Source: Spinactinospora alkalitolerans (GTDB taxonomy: Bacteria; Actinomycetota; Actinomycetes; Streptosporangiales; Streptosporangiaceae). Taken from it: a stretch of DNA of 64,000 bases. The stretch covers positions 1,364,001-1,428,000 of the forward strand of contig NZ_JACCCC010000001.1 of assembly GCF_013408795.1 (NCBI RefSeq), given 5' to 3'. The stretch's first letter is position 1; each line of letters opens with the position of its first letter. A program made the position numbers and the translations under genes. Shown one piece after another: positions 46,359-54,516 of this stretch. The notes below the pieces were generated by a model. The model was not told where the DNA came from. It searched no databases and worked only from the letters and a program-made list of their open reading frames with translations.

Positions 46359-47939
46359 CTAGTCGGCTCGGCCGCGTCCCTTGACTCCCGGGCGGAGCTG
46401 CCAGGGGCGCGGGCCGTCCAGGGGACGGTACTCGACGCCGATCGCGTCCAGGCGCTCCAGGTGCGACTCCAGCCTGGGCAGGAACTCGGTGTAGTCGCGC
46501 TCACCGGCCCACCAGACGGCCTCGGCGAACGCCGAGAGTCGAGGGAAGACCATGTAGTCCACCGTGCGCGGCGAGTCCATGTGCTCGGTCCAGACGTTGA
46601 CCTGCGCGCCGATCACGTGCCGCGCCTCCGGCCCTGTCAGCTCGGCCGGCACCGGGTCGGCGGCGTAGACGTCGGCGAGGCCCAGCACGGTGCCGACCGG
46701 GATCGGCTCCTCGCCGGCGGACTGCCGGTAGTCCAGGTAGGAGGTCCGGGTCGGGCACATCACGACGTCGTGCCCCGCGCGGGCGGCCGCGACGCCCCCC
46801 TCGGTCCCCTGCCACGAGACCACCGTCGCGCCGGGGGCCAGGCCGCCCTGCAGGATCTCGTCCCAGCCCAGCAGCCGCCGGCCGCGCGCGGTGAAGTGGT
46901 CGTCGAAGTGCCGGATGAACCAGCTCTGCAGCTCGTCCTCGTCGGCCAGCCCCTCGGCCTCGATCCGGGCCTGGGCCGACTCGGAGGCCTTCCACTGCTT
47001 CTTCGGGCACTCGTCGCCCCCGACGCAGATGTATTCGCCGGGGAACAACTCCATGACCTCGTCGAAGACGGTGCGGTAGAACTCCAGCACGGTGTCGGAG
47101 ACGTCGAGGACGTTGTCGATGATCCCCCACTCCGTGCCGACCTCCAGCCGCTCGCCCGCGCCGAGTTCGGGGTGGGCGGCGATGGCGGCCTGGGAGTGGC
47201 CGGGCACGTCGATCTCCGGGACCACCGTGATGTGGCGGGCCGCGGCGTAGCCGACGATCTCGCGGATGTCGTCCTGGGTGTAGAAGCCGCCGTGCGGGCG
47301 GCCGTCGAAGACGGGCGGCTGCGCCGCGCCGACCTGGCTCTCCCGCCGCCACGACGCCACCTCGGTGAGCCGGGGGTAGCGCTTGATCTCGATCCGCCAG
47401 CCCTGGTCGTCGGTCAGGTGCAGGTGCAGCACGTTCAGCTTGTGCAGGGCCATGAGGTCGATGAAGCGCAGCACGTCGTGCTTCGGCATGAAGTGCCGCG
47501 CGACGTCGAGCATGCAGCCGCGCCAGCCGAACCGCGGCCGGTCGGTGATCCGGACCGCCGGCAGCGTCCATGCCCCGGTGTCCAGCGGCGCGCGCCGGTA
47601 GGCGGAGGCGGGCAGCAGTTGGCGCAGGGTCTGGGCGCCGTAGAAGACGCCGGCGGCGTCGTGCCCGGTGATCCGCGCGCCCGAGGCGTCGACCGCCAGC
47701 CGGTAGCCCTCGGCGCCGAGCCCTGCGGTCGCGTCCACGCGCAGCCGGATCAGCGGGCCGCCGCCGTCTCCGGGCGCCAACGGCAGCCCGGTGGCCGCGC
47801 CCAGTTCCGCGCGCAGCCACGCGGCGGTGCCCCCGGCGGCGGCGTCGGCGTCGATCCGGGTGTCGGCGTCGAGGCCGAACCCTTCGCCCTCACCGGGGAG
47901 GTGTTCGGCGGGGCGGGGGACCAGCAGGCGTTCGGGCAC
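46359..47939 (-). CDS. Beta-N-acetylhexosaminidase, GH20
   Basis: A 526-residue glycoside hydrolase family 20 enzyme. GTG 47939 is the start because GAGGAG lies six bases upstream and a DasR-like site precedes it; the longer frame is promoter DNA. The N-terminal GH20b-like domain ends near residue 130. The catalytic barrel has RFGWRGCMLDVARHFMPKHDVLRFIDLMALHKLNVLHLHLTDDQGWR, VVPEIDVPGHSQAAIAAHPEL and the catalytic pair in CVGGDECPKKQW (Asp-Glu near 305). No signal peptide, so it likely acts on imported chito-oligosaccharides or wall fragments to release GlcNAc. Confidence 0.94.
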   Translation of the reverse strand: MPERLLVPRPAEHLPGEGEGFGLDADTRIDADAAAGGTAAWLRAELGAATGLPLAPGDGGGPLIRLRVDATAGLGAEGYRLAVDASGARITGHDAAGVFYGAQTLRQLLPASAYRRAPLDTGAWTLPAVRITDRPRFGWRGCMLDVARHFMPKHDVLRFIDLMALHKLNVLHLHLTDDQGWRIEIKRYPRLTEVASWRRESQVGAAQPPVFDGRPHGGFYTQDDIREIVGYAAARHITVVPEIDVPGHSQAAIAAHPELGAGERLEVGTEWGIIDNVLDVSDTVLEFYRTVFDEVMELFPGEYICVGGDECPKKQWKASESAQARIEAEGLADEDELQSWFIRHFDDHFTARGRRLLGWDEILQGGLAPGATVVSWQGTEGGVAAARAGHDVVMCPTRTSYLDYRQSAGEEPIPVGTVLGLADVYAADPVPAELTGPEARHVIGAQVNVWTEHMDSPRTVDYMVFPRLSAFAEAVWWAGERDYTEFLPRLESHLERLDAIGVEYRPLDGPRPWQLRPGVKGRGRAD

Positions 47940-47951
47940 GGGGAGCTCCTC

Positions 47952-47969
47952 TTCCGGTCTAGACCAGTG
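47952..47969 (-). promoter_or_regulatory. DasR-responsive element (dre) upstream of hexosaminidase
   Basis: Minus strand reads CACTGGTCTAGACCGG, containing the perfect palindrome GGTCTAGACC (47956-47965). It closely matches the dre consensus ACTGGTCTAGACCACT bound by the GntR-family repressor DasR, which controls chitin and N-acetylglucosamine genes in Streptomyces and relatives. It abuts the hexosaminidase ribosome site, so repression by blocking initiation is expected. DasR itself is not in the window. Confidence 0.85.
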
Positions 47970-48277
47970 GTCCCGCTCATGCTGCCACGATCGGCGCGAA
48001 AACGACATACCGGCGCGGGTGAGGAGCCCGGAACGGGGCGCGGGCGTGCGGCCACCGAACACGGACGACCACGGAGAGGGGCGACGCGGGCGCGCAGAGC
48101 TACGTGACCGATATCTCATCGGGTCCCTCCGCGGCCGCCGATCCCGCAGAACACGGACTTCTCACCGGAACGACGCCGAGCGGCGCCTCCGGAGCACTGT
48201 CGCTCCGGGGCTCCAAAAGGTACTTTTCAAAGCTGATGACCGGTTCTTGACCGTCTTCGACCTTGTGGAGGTGGCTC

Positions 48278-49225
48278 GTGGCCGACCCGTGCGTGGCCAT
48301 CGCGGACACCGGAGGGCTCGACCCCGCTCCCGCAGTGGAACTGCTCACCGGTGAGGGCTTCGACGTGCGGGTGCTCGGAACGAGCGAGCCCGGGCGGATC
48401 GCCGCCGGGGCCCCCGCAGCGGTGGCGCTCATCGTGCACGACACCGCCGTGGACGCGGCGCTGCTGGACCGGCTGCCCGCGCTGCGCCTGGTCGTGTCCA
48501 TGAGCGACGACGCCCCCGTCGACGCGGCCGCCGCCGAGCGGCGCGGCCTGTGGGTGGCCCGCCTCCCGCAGGGCAGGGAGGTCGACCAGGTCGCCCACCA
48601 CGCCCTGGCCCTCGCGCTCGCCCAGTTGCGCAGGCTCGCCCGCGACCACGGCGACCACCGGCGCCCGCGCGACCTCACCCTCGGCCTGGTCGGCATGAGC
48701 AAGGTCGCCACCCGCTTCGCCGAACTCGCCCGCCCCTTGTTCGGCCGGATCGTCGGCGTCGACCCCTACGCGCGCGCGTGGCCCCCGGGCGTGGACCGGC
48801 TGGACCTCGGAGCGCTGCTGCCCGCCTGCGACGTGGTCTCCCTGCACACGCCGCTCACCTCGGAGACCGCCGGCATGATCGACGCCGGGGCCATCGCCAG
48901 GATGCGCCGCGGCGCGATCCTGGTCAACATCGCCCGCCACGGCCTGGTCGACCGCAAGGACGTTCTCACGGCGCTGCACACCGGCAGGCTGGCCGGCCTG
49001 GCCTCCGGTCACACGCCCGCCGCCGACCGGCACGCCCACGAGCTCTGCCCGCTGCGCAGCCACCCGGCGGTGCTGATCTCGCCGAGCGCCCCCGCCAAGC
49101 CGGTGCACTACACCCGCGACCGGGTCCTCCGCCTGGCCCGCAACGTCCTGGCCTGGCGGGACCGCGGCATCCCCCTGGACCCCGTGGTCCGCTCCGACTC
49201 CGAATCGCCCCTGGTGTCGGCCTGA
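48278..49225 (+). CDS. D-2-hydroxyacid dehydrogenase-like protein lacking catalytic residues
   Basis: A 315-residue member of the phosphoglycerate/2-hydroxyacid dehydrogenase family. GTG 48278 follows GGAGG. The nucleotide-binding region is LTLGLVGMSKVATRFAEL, where the normal GxGxxG reads GMSKVA. The Arg of the active site is kept in ILVNIARHGLVDRKDVLTAL. The usual Glu loop (DVFxxEP) is replaced by GLASGHTPAADRHAHEL, and the catalytic His of TPH is replaced by LISPSAPAKPVHY. Activity as a dehydrogenase is therefore doubtful. It may be a regulatory or repurposed homologue. The fold call itself is firm. Confidence 0.84.
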   Translation: MADPCVAIADTGGLDPAPAVELLTGEGFDVRVLGTSEPGRIAAGAPAAVALIVHDTAVDAALLDRLPALRLVVSMSDDAPVDAAAAERRGLWVARLPQGREVDQVAHHALALALAQLRRLARDHGDHRRPRDLTLGLVGMSKVATRFAELARPLFGRIVGVDPYARAWPPGVDRLDLGALLPACDVVSLHTPLTSETAGMIDAGAIARMRRGAILVNIARHGLVDRKDVLTALHTGRLAGLASGHTPAADRHAHELCPLRSHPAVLISPSAPAKPVHYTRDRVLRLARNVLAWRDRGIPLDPVVRSDSESPLVSA

Positions 49226-49273
49226 CGCCGACCTGGCAGCGCCTCACCAGAGGGGCCGGGGCCCCGGCGCGGG

Positions 49274-49279
49274 TACGCT
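49274..49279 (+). promoter_or_regulatory. -10 box for leaderless transcript
   Basis: TACGCT ends seven bases before GTG 49287, and no Shine-Dalgarno is present. This is a typical actinobacterial leaderless promoter. Confidence 0.55.
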
Positions 49280-49286
49280 CGGACGG

Positions 49287-50759
49287 GTGAACCGAATCCT
49301 GGCCACGGCGGTCGTCATCCTCTCGTCGGCGGTCGTCCTCGTGCTCGAGGTCGCCGTGGTCCGGCTGGCCGCGCCCTACGCCGGCGACACGCTGGAGACC
49401 TACACCGCGGCCATCGGCGTGGCCCTGGGCGCCATCGCCCTCGGCGCGAAGTACGGCGGGGACGCGGCCGACCGCAGACCCCCGCTCAAGCTGCTGGGAC
49501 CACTGCTGGTGTTCGGCGGCGGACTGACCATGCTGGCGCGCCCGATCGTGCTGGGGCTCGGCCCGTCCCTGACCGGAGCGGGGCCGATCACCGCGCTGCT
49601 GCTGGTCGCCTCCAGCATCGCCCTGCCGGTGGCGCTGCTGTCCGCCGTCACCCCGGTCGTGGTCAAGACCCAGTTGGCCGACCTCGACCGCACCGGCAGC
49701 ATCGTCGGCCGGTTCAGTGCCTGGGGCACCGTCGGCGCGCTCGCCGGGACGTTCCTGACCGGCTACGTCCTCATCGCCGCGTTCCCTGTCTCCGTCGTGC
49801 TGCTGGCCACGGGCGGCGGCCTGATCGCCTTCGGGGGCTTCCTCCTGCTGCGCCACGGCCTGCCGGGCGACCGCAGACAGGGCCCGGCCATGCTCGCGGT
49901 CGCCCTGCTCGGCGCGGGCCTGCTCGTCGGCGTGCGCTCCCCGTGCGACGCCGAGACGGCCTACTACTGCGCCCGCGTGGAGTCCGATCCCGACCGCCCC
50001 TCCGGGCGCGTGCTCGTCCTCGACGACCTCCGCCACGGCTACGTCGACCTCGACGACCCCGGACACCTGGAGTTCGGCTACACCCAGTGGTTCGGCGCCG
50101 CGATCGAGACCCTCGCCCCCGAGGGCGGGCTGTCGGCGCTGCACGTGGGCGGCGGCGCCTACACCCTGCCCCGGTGGCTGGCCGAGACCCGCCCCGGCTC
50201 CGACAGCGAGGTCTTCGAGGTCGATCCGGCCGTCACCGAGATGGCACGGACCGAGCTGGGCCTGCGCACCGGGCCGGAGTTGTCGGTGCGCCACGGCGAC
50301 GCCCGCATCGCCATCACCGGGTCCGGCACCGGCGCCTACGACGTCGTCGTGGGCGACGCCTTCGGCGGCCTCAGCGTCCCCTGGCACCTGACCACCCGCG
50401 AGTTCGCCACCGAGATCCACCGGGTGCTGCGCCCCGGGGGCGTCTACGTCGCCAACATCATCGACCGCGGCCCCAGGGACTTCCTCGCCGCCGAGGTCGC
50501 CACGCTGGCCACGGTCTTCGACCACGTCCGGGTCATCGGCCACCGCGACGGGTTCGGCTCCCCGGCCGGGGGCAACCACGTCATCGTCGCCGCCGACGAC
50601 CCGATCGAGACCGGCGCGCTGGAGCGCGCCGTCGCCGACGCCGAGGAGCCCGGCCGGCTCGTCGAGGCCGGCCTCCTCCGGCACTGGATCCGCGACGGGA
50701 TGGTCCTCACCGACGACCACGCCCCCGTCGACCAGTTGCTCACGCCCTACCTCACCTGA
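49287..50759 (+). CDS. Membrane-fused spermidine synthase-like protein
   Basis: A 490-residue protein with two halves. Residues about 1-215 form six to seven membrane helices (VVILSSAVVLVLEVAVVRLAAPY, ALLLVASSIALPVALLSAVTPVVVK). Residues 220-490 form a SpeE-like Rossmann domain with LHVGGGAYTLPRWLAETRPGS, FEVDPAVTEMA, HGDARIAI and VVGDAFGGLSVPWHLTTREF. This is the fused-MFS/spermidine synthase architecture common in actinobacteria; polyamine synthesis is not established for it. It is a membrane-bearing relative of the protein at 9512-10357. Start GTG 49287 appears leaderless. Confidence 0.86.
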   Translation: MNRILATAVVILSSAVVLVLEVAVVRLAAPYAGDTLETYTAAIGVALGAIALGAKYGGDAADRRPPLKLLGPLLVFGGGLTMLARPIVLGLGPSLTGAGPITALLLVASSIALPVALLSAVTPVVVKTQLADLDRTGSIVGRFSAWGTVGALAGTFLTGYVLIAAFPVSVVLLATGGGLIAFGGFLLLRHGLPGDRRQGPAMLAVALLGAGLLVGVRSPCDAETAYYCARVESDPDRPSGRVLVLDDLRHGYVDLDDPGHLEFGYTQWFGAAIETLAPEGGLSALHVGGGAYTLPRWLAETRPGSDSEVFEVDPAVTEMARTELGLRTGPELSVRHGDARIAITGSGTGAYDVVVGDAFGGLSVPWHLTTREFATEIHRVLRPGGVYVANIIDRGPRDFLAAEVATLATVFDHVRVIGHRDGFGSPAGGNHVIVAADDPIETGALERAVADAEEPGRLVEAGLLRHWIRDGMVLTDDHAPVDQLLTPYLT

Positions 50760-51165
50760 TCGCCGCCGGTCGGCCGCACATTTCCGGCGGAGTTCCCTCC
50801 CCGGACTCCCCGCCTTCCGGACGAGGCCAAGCGGGAGCGGAATACCTACCGTTTGAGCGACGGCCGCAGGGCGGACCCGCGACACGGGCGCGCGCGGCCG
50901 GTCGTTTCCGGCGGGAGAGCGGGTAGCGGGGGAGCGGGGGTGATTCACATGCACGAATCGAAACGGGCGGGCCCGACCGGCGCACCGCCGTCCCGCACCG
51001 ATGGTGGGGCTGGCACTACCGGGCTCCGGGTGGTGACTGTATCGCCTCTCCACCGCCCCTCTTCGTACGGTTTTCCTGTGATCGGCGTCGCCGGGACGCC
51101 GAATCGGAGGAGGGGAGGAACGCCGTGAGGAGCCACCACGGCCGCGGCGTCCGAACCGGAGGGTC
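50760..51165. other. Intergenic region upstream of DMT transporter
   Basis: About 400 bases. No long gene is credible. A frame beginning MHESKRAGPTG at 50950 has only a weak ribosome site and is not called. TTCGTACGGTTTTCCTGTG around 51063 could be promoter sequence. The last 40 bases include a short frame with a strong ribosome site (see 51125-51181). Confidence 0.4.
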
Positions 51166-51181
51166 GTGGCCGCCATGCTGA
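51125..51181 (+). CDS. Possible 18-residue upstream peptide overlapping transporter start
   Basis: GTG 51125 has an excellent GGAGGGGAGGAA ribosome site. It opens an 18-codon frame, product VRSHHGRGVRTGGSWPPC, ending TGA at 51179-51181 and overlapping the transporter ATG (51175) in another frame. Such overlap would couple translation of the transporter to the short frame. The peptide contains His-His and a terminal Cys, so a metal or amino-acid sensing role is imaginable. There is no comparative support. Confidence 0.3.
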   Translation: MRSHHGRGVRTGGSWPPC

Positions 51182-52089
51182 TCTGGTCGGTGGGCATCGC
51201 GCTCGCCGGCGCGTTCTGCATGGCGCTCGGCTCGGCGCTGCAGGAACGCGACGCCGTTCGCGCCCCCGGACACAGCATCGCCCGGATGGGCTTTCTGCTC
51301 CACCTGGTCCGGCGGCCCCGATGGATCTTCGGCACGCTGGCCGCCGCGGCCGGCGTTTCGCTGCACCTCGTCGCGCTCAGTGGGGCGCCGCTGACCATCA
51401 TCCAGCCGATCGGGGTCACCGGCCTGCTGTTCGCGATCGTGCTCTCCGCGCTGTTCAACCGGCGCCGCGTCCGCGCGAGCCAGGTCGTCGCCGGCCTGGC
51501 GGTCATGGTCGGGCTGAGCGGCGTGCTGCTGCTGTTCCCGCACACCTCGGTCCAGCCCGTCATGCCCATGTCGACGGCGCTGCTGCTCACCGGCGGCGTC
51601 ATCGCCGCGGGCGCGGTCGCCTACGCCGCGGCCCACTGGGTGCCGGCAGGGCCCAGGGCCGTGCTGCTGGCGACGCTCGGGGGCGCCGCGCTGGGCACGA
51701 CCTCGGCTCTGGCCCGGGTGGTGGCCTCCGACACGGCGACGCAGTTCACGGCGGTCTTCAGTTGGCTCACCGTGCTGGCCGTGGTCGTCGCGGTGTTCGG
51801 CGGGCTGCTCCAGCAGAACGCCTACCGCACCGGCCACTTCGCCGCGGCCTACGCGACGCTCCTGGTCGTCGATCCCATCACGGGCGCGGGGATCGGCACG
51901 CTGCTGCTGGGGGAGGGGCTGCCCACGACGCCGCTGGACCAGGTGCTGGCCACGGCCGCCGCGCTCCTGGCCATCGTGGGGACGGCGGTGCTGGCCAGGG
52001 CGAAGAACCGCAACCCCGAGGCCGCCGGACGCACCAGTGGGAAATCCCGGACCGATCTCGTCCGCACGACTTCAGGAGAAGCGACATGA
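51175..52089 (+). CDS. DMT-superfamily transporter
   Basis: A 304-residue protein with nine to ten hydrophobic helices, starting LIWSVGIALAGAFCMALGSALQERDA. GAPLTIIQPIGVTGLLFAIVLSALFNRRR and AYATLLVVDPITGAGIGTLLLGEGLPTTPLDQVLATAAALLAIVGTAVLARA follow the EamA/NIPA-like pattern, where NIPA-type members carry Mg2+ in eukaryotes; the substrate here is unknown. ATG 51175 is used (GGAGGG 11 bases upstream); GTG 51166 is possible. Its stop overlaps the next gene's ATG (ATGA), so transporter and glycosyltransferase are translationally coupled. Confidence 0.82.
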   Translation: MLIWSVGIALAGAFCMALGSALQERDAVRAPGHSIARMGFLLHLVRRPRWIFGTLAAAAGVSLHLVALSGAPLTIIQPIGVTGLLFAIVLSALFNRRRVRASQVVAGLAVMVGLSGVLLLFPHTSVQPVMPMSTALLLTGGVIAAGAVAYAAAHWVPAGPRAVLLATLGGAALGTTSALARVVASDTATQFTAVFSWLTVLAVVVAVFGGLLQQNAYRTGHFAAAYATLLVVDPITGAGIGTLLLGEGLPTTPLDQVLATAAALLAIVGTAVLARAKNRNPEAAGRTSGKSRTDLVRTTSGEAT

Positions 52090-53396
52090 CCGCGACAAGT
52101 CGGCGATCCCCCGCCGCCAGGAGCAGCGCGAACCGGGCCCCGGGCTCGCGGAGCCGGATCCTGATCGCCACCGACACCTACCCGCCGGACGTCAACGGCG
52201 CAGGCTACTTCACCTACCGCCTGGCCACCGGCCTGGCCGCGCGCGGCGACGACGTCCACGTGGTGTGCGCCTCGGCCGCGGGCCGGCCGAGGGTGGAGCA
52301 CGCCGACGGCGTCACGCTGCACCGGCTGCGCTCGGCCTCGGTCCTGGTCCACCCCACGATGCGCACCGCCGTGCCGCTCGGCGTGACCGGGCACGTCGCC
52401 CGGATCATCGACCGGCTCGCCCCGCACGTCGTGCACGCCCAGAGCCACTTCACGATCAGCCGCGCCGCGATCCGCGGCGCCCGCACATCGGGCACGCCGG
52501 TTGTGCTGACCAACCACTTCATGCCGGACAACCTGTTCGCCCACGCCCACGTCCCCGATCGCCTGCACACGCTCGTCGGTGCGCTGGCCTGGCGGGACAT
52601 GATCCGTATCGCCTATGAGGCCGACTGCGTCACCACGCCCACCGAGCGCGCGGCCAGGCTGCTGTCCGCCAAGGGCTTCAGCCGCCCGATCGAGGCCGTC
52701 TCGTGCGGCATCGACCTGGAGCGCTTCCAGCCGCGCCCGGACAAGCGCAGGGAGGCGCGTCGGCATTTCGATCTGCCCGACCGCGAGACCATGGTGTTCG
52801 TCGGCCGGCTCGACGAGGAGAAGCGCATCGACGACCTGATCCGGGCCATGCCGGGGCTGCTCGATCGCCGCGACGCCCAGTTGGCCCTGGTCGGCACCGG
52901 ACAGCGCCAGGCCGAGTTGAAGCGGCTCGCCGAGTCGCTGGGCCTGGCCGACCGGGTGCGCTTCCTCGGTTTCGTCCCCGACGACGAGCTGCCGCTGGCC
53001 TACCTCGCCGCCGACGTGTTCGCGATCGGCAGCGTCGCCGAGCTGCAGAGCATCGCGACACTGGAGGCGATGTCCACCGGGCTGCCCGTGGTGGCGGCCG
53101 ACGCGCTGGCGCTGCCGCACCTGGTGCACCCGGACCGCAACGGCTACCTCTACGCTCCCGGAGACGTCCCCGCGCTGACCCGGCACCTGCTCGCGGTCCT
53201 GGAGTCCCCGGAGCGCCGGGCGGCCATGGGCGCGGCCAGCAGGGAGATCGCGCAGACCCACGACCACCGGCGCTCGCTGGACCGGTTCGAGGAGATCTAC
53301 GCCGAGGTCCGGCCGACCCGCACGGTCCCGTCGCAGTACGGCCTCGTCACCACCGGTCTCCCTCGGGCCGGGCGCCGGTCCGCGATGGCGGCCTAG
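52086..53396 (+). CDS. GT4-family glycosyltransferase
   Basis: A 436-residue GT-B glycosyltransferase. RILIATDTYPPDVNGAGYFTYRLATGLAARGDDVHVVCAS is the donor-independent N-terminal Rossmann half with the glycine loop PPDVNG. The C-terminal half has MVFVGRLDEEKRIDDLIRAMPGLL, RVRFLGFVPDDELPLAYLAADVFAI and SVAELQSIATLEAMSTGLPVVAADALALPHLV; the family EX7E reads E...ATLE here. Such enzymes mannosylate or glucosylate lipids (PimB/MgtA-like), but acceptor is unknown. ATG 52086 overlaps the transporter stop by four bases. A dispersed repeat follows its stop. Confidence 0.9.
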   Translation: MTATSRRSPAARSSANRAPGSRSRILIATDTYPPDVNGAGYFTYRLATGLAARGDDVHVVCASAAGRPRVEHADGVTLHRLRSASVLVHPTMRTAVPLGVTGHVARIIDRLAPHVVHAQSHFTISRAAIRGARTSGTPVVLTNHFMPDNLFAHAHVPDRLHTLVGALAWRDMIRIAYEADCVTTPTERAARLLSAKGFSRPIEAVSCGIDLERFQPRPDKRREARRHFDLPDRETMVFVGRLDEEKRIDDLIRAMPGLLDRRDAQLALVGTGQRQAELKRLAESLGLADRVRFLGFVPDDELPLAYLAADVFAIGSVAELQSIATLEAMSTGLPVVAADALALPHLVHPDRNGYLYAPGDVPALTRHLLAVLESPERRAAMGAASREIAQTHDHRRSLDRFEEIYAEVRPTRTVPSQYGLVTTGLPRAGRRSAMAA

Positions 53397-53421
53397 ACGA
53401 ACTGACCGCGGGGGTGGAGGG

Positions 53422-53559
53422 CTGTGGTCGAAGTCCTCCGTTCACCACCGCATGACCTGGGAAGGCCGCCGTCAGCGCCGGCGCGCCGACGACAGCCCCA
53501 CCGGGCCCGCACAACCACGGCAGGGACCCGGAGACAGTCCCAGCCCTCTCCCGTCAACG
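53422..53559 (-). repeat. Dispersed intergenic repeat, copy 2
   Basis: Reverse complement aligns over its whole length with 361-513, sharing GTTGAYGGGAGA, GCGGGCCCGG, GTGGGGCTGT, GCTGACGGC and GGCCTTCCC in the same order. Starts 26 bases after the glycosyltransferase stop. Non-coding by composition and absence of a shared frame. Confidence 0.6.
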
Positions 53560-53687
53560 TCAGTAGCACATCTAGCCGCGCATCGGGCGCCGGGACGGAA
53601 TGGTTCGGCCCGGCGCCTACGTCACTTTCCGTACTTTTTGCGACACGTTCCGGTGATATCTCCCTGGTCCGGGAAACACCCTCACAC

Positions 53688-54026
53688 GTGTGGTTCGTTG
53701 GGGGCAGACGCAGCGGGTCATCGTCCGTGGTCGATGGGCTGACGGCCCGGATCGACCGCGCGGAGCGCGACGCCGACGCCCACGAGGCCGTGATGGCCGT
53801 CCACGAACGCGAGCACGCCGAACTGGCGCGCAGGGTGCGGCTGCTGGAGACCGAACTCGACGTGCTGCGGCGGGAGCGCATCGACGCCTACGCCCGCTGG
53901 TGGAACGCGCGGGAGGATCGGGACCGGACCCGCCACATCGCGCGCCGCCTGCGACGCCGCCTCCAGCGGCTGCGCCGCCGCCTCCCCGTGGTGGGCGGCT
54001 GCGCCGACGGGTACGTCGAGGGCTGA
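53688..54026 (+). CDS. Small coiled-coil protein of unknown function
   Basis: A 112-residue (GTG 53688) or 99-residue (GTG 53727) protein, starts uncertain as neither has a clear ribosome site. Residues about 15-85 are a heptad-like charged helix (LTARIDRAERDADAHEAVMAVHEREHAELARRVRLLETELDVLRRERIDAYARWW), typical of a coiled coil. The tail is extremely Arg-rich (RRLRRRLQRLRRRLP), suggesting nucleic acid or membrane contact. Upstream in-frame sequence belongs to the dispersed repeat and is not coding. No family recognised; a moderate call because the coiled-coil periodicity is unlikely by chance. Confidence 0.5.
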   Translation: MWFVGGRRSGSSSVVDGLTARIDRAERDADAHEAVMAVHEREHAELARRVRLLETELDVLRRERIDAYARWWNAREDRDRTRHIARRLRRRLQRLRRRLPVVGGCADGYVEG

Positions 54027-54120
54027 GCGTGATCGCCCCGGTACCGACGGCCGCCGATGCGTGCGTTGAACCGGCAGGTCACTCCAGTGGTTTCCATCAG
54101 ATATCGGCGCATCGGCGACA

Positions 54121-54126
54121 TATGCT
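54121..54126 (+). promoter_or_regulatory. -10 box for leaderless HxlR transcript
   Basis: TATGCT is six bases before ATG 54133 with no ribosome site between, giving a leaderless start. Upstream, TCGGCGCATCGGCG is a short direct repeat that might bind the regulator. Confidence 0.55.
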
Positions 54127-54132
54127 TTCGAC

Positions 54133-54516
54133 ATGGAGAGCAAGGAGTCGACGCCGGACCGGCCCGGTGACCTCGACGACCCCGCCTGTCCCACCCGCCG
54201 GCTCATCGACCGCGTCGGCGACAAGTGGAGTGTGCTGGTCATCCTGCACCTGGTCCGGGGCACACACCGCTTCTCGGAGCTGCGCTGCGCCATCGGCGGG
54301 GTGACGCCGAAGGTCCTCACCCACACGCTGCGCGAGCTGGAGCGCGACGGACTCGTCGAACGCGAGGTCCACGCCGAGGTGCCGCCCCGCGTGGAGTACC
54401 GGCTCACCGACCTCGGGCGCGACGCCGTCGCCCCGCTGGACGCGCTGCGGGATTGGGCCGAGGCCGGCCTGCCGCGCGTCCTGCGGGCGCGCGAGCGCTA
54501 CGACGCCGGCCGTTGA
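54133..54516 (+). CDS. HxlR-family winged-helix regulator
   Basis: A 127-residue MarR-like regulator of the HxlR family. DDPACPTRRLIDRVGDKWSVLVILHLVRGTHRFSELRCAIGGVTPKVLTHTLRELERDGLVEREVHAEVPPRVEYRLTDLGRDAV is the complete HxlR domain, including the near-invariant early Cys (C-P) and the KW segment. The Cys could sense electrophiles or oxidants, as in HypR/YodB. No partner oxidoreductase lies adjacent. Its 3' end overlaps that of the convergent LysR gene by 19 bases. Confidence 0.93.
   Translation: MESKESTPDRPGDLDDPACPTRRLIDRVGDKWSVLVILHLVRGTHRFSELRCAIGGVTPKVLTHTLRELERDGLVEREVHAEVPPRVEYRLTDLGRDAVAPLDALRDWAEAGLPRVLRARERYDAGR

Noticed and set aside
46160-46367. Direct repeat TCTAGTCGGC at 46160-46169 and 46358-46367 as the target duplication of element C
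   Set aside because: It would leave eight extra bases outside the left terminal repeat. The aligned ends instead favour the octamers CTCTGGCC/CTCTAGTC; the TAG stop codons of the two convergent genes explain part of the match.
50949-51128. 59-residue frame MHESKRAGPTG... in the gap before the DMT transporter
   Set aside because: Weak ribosome site, low-complexity composition and no recognisable feature; left as part of the intergenic description.
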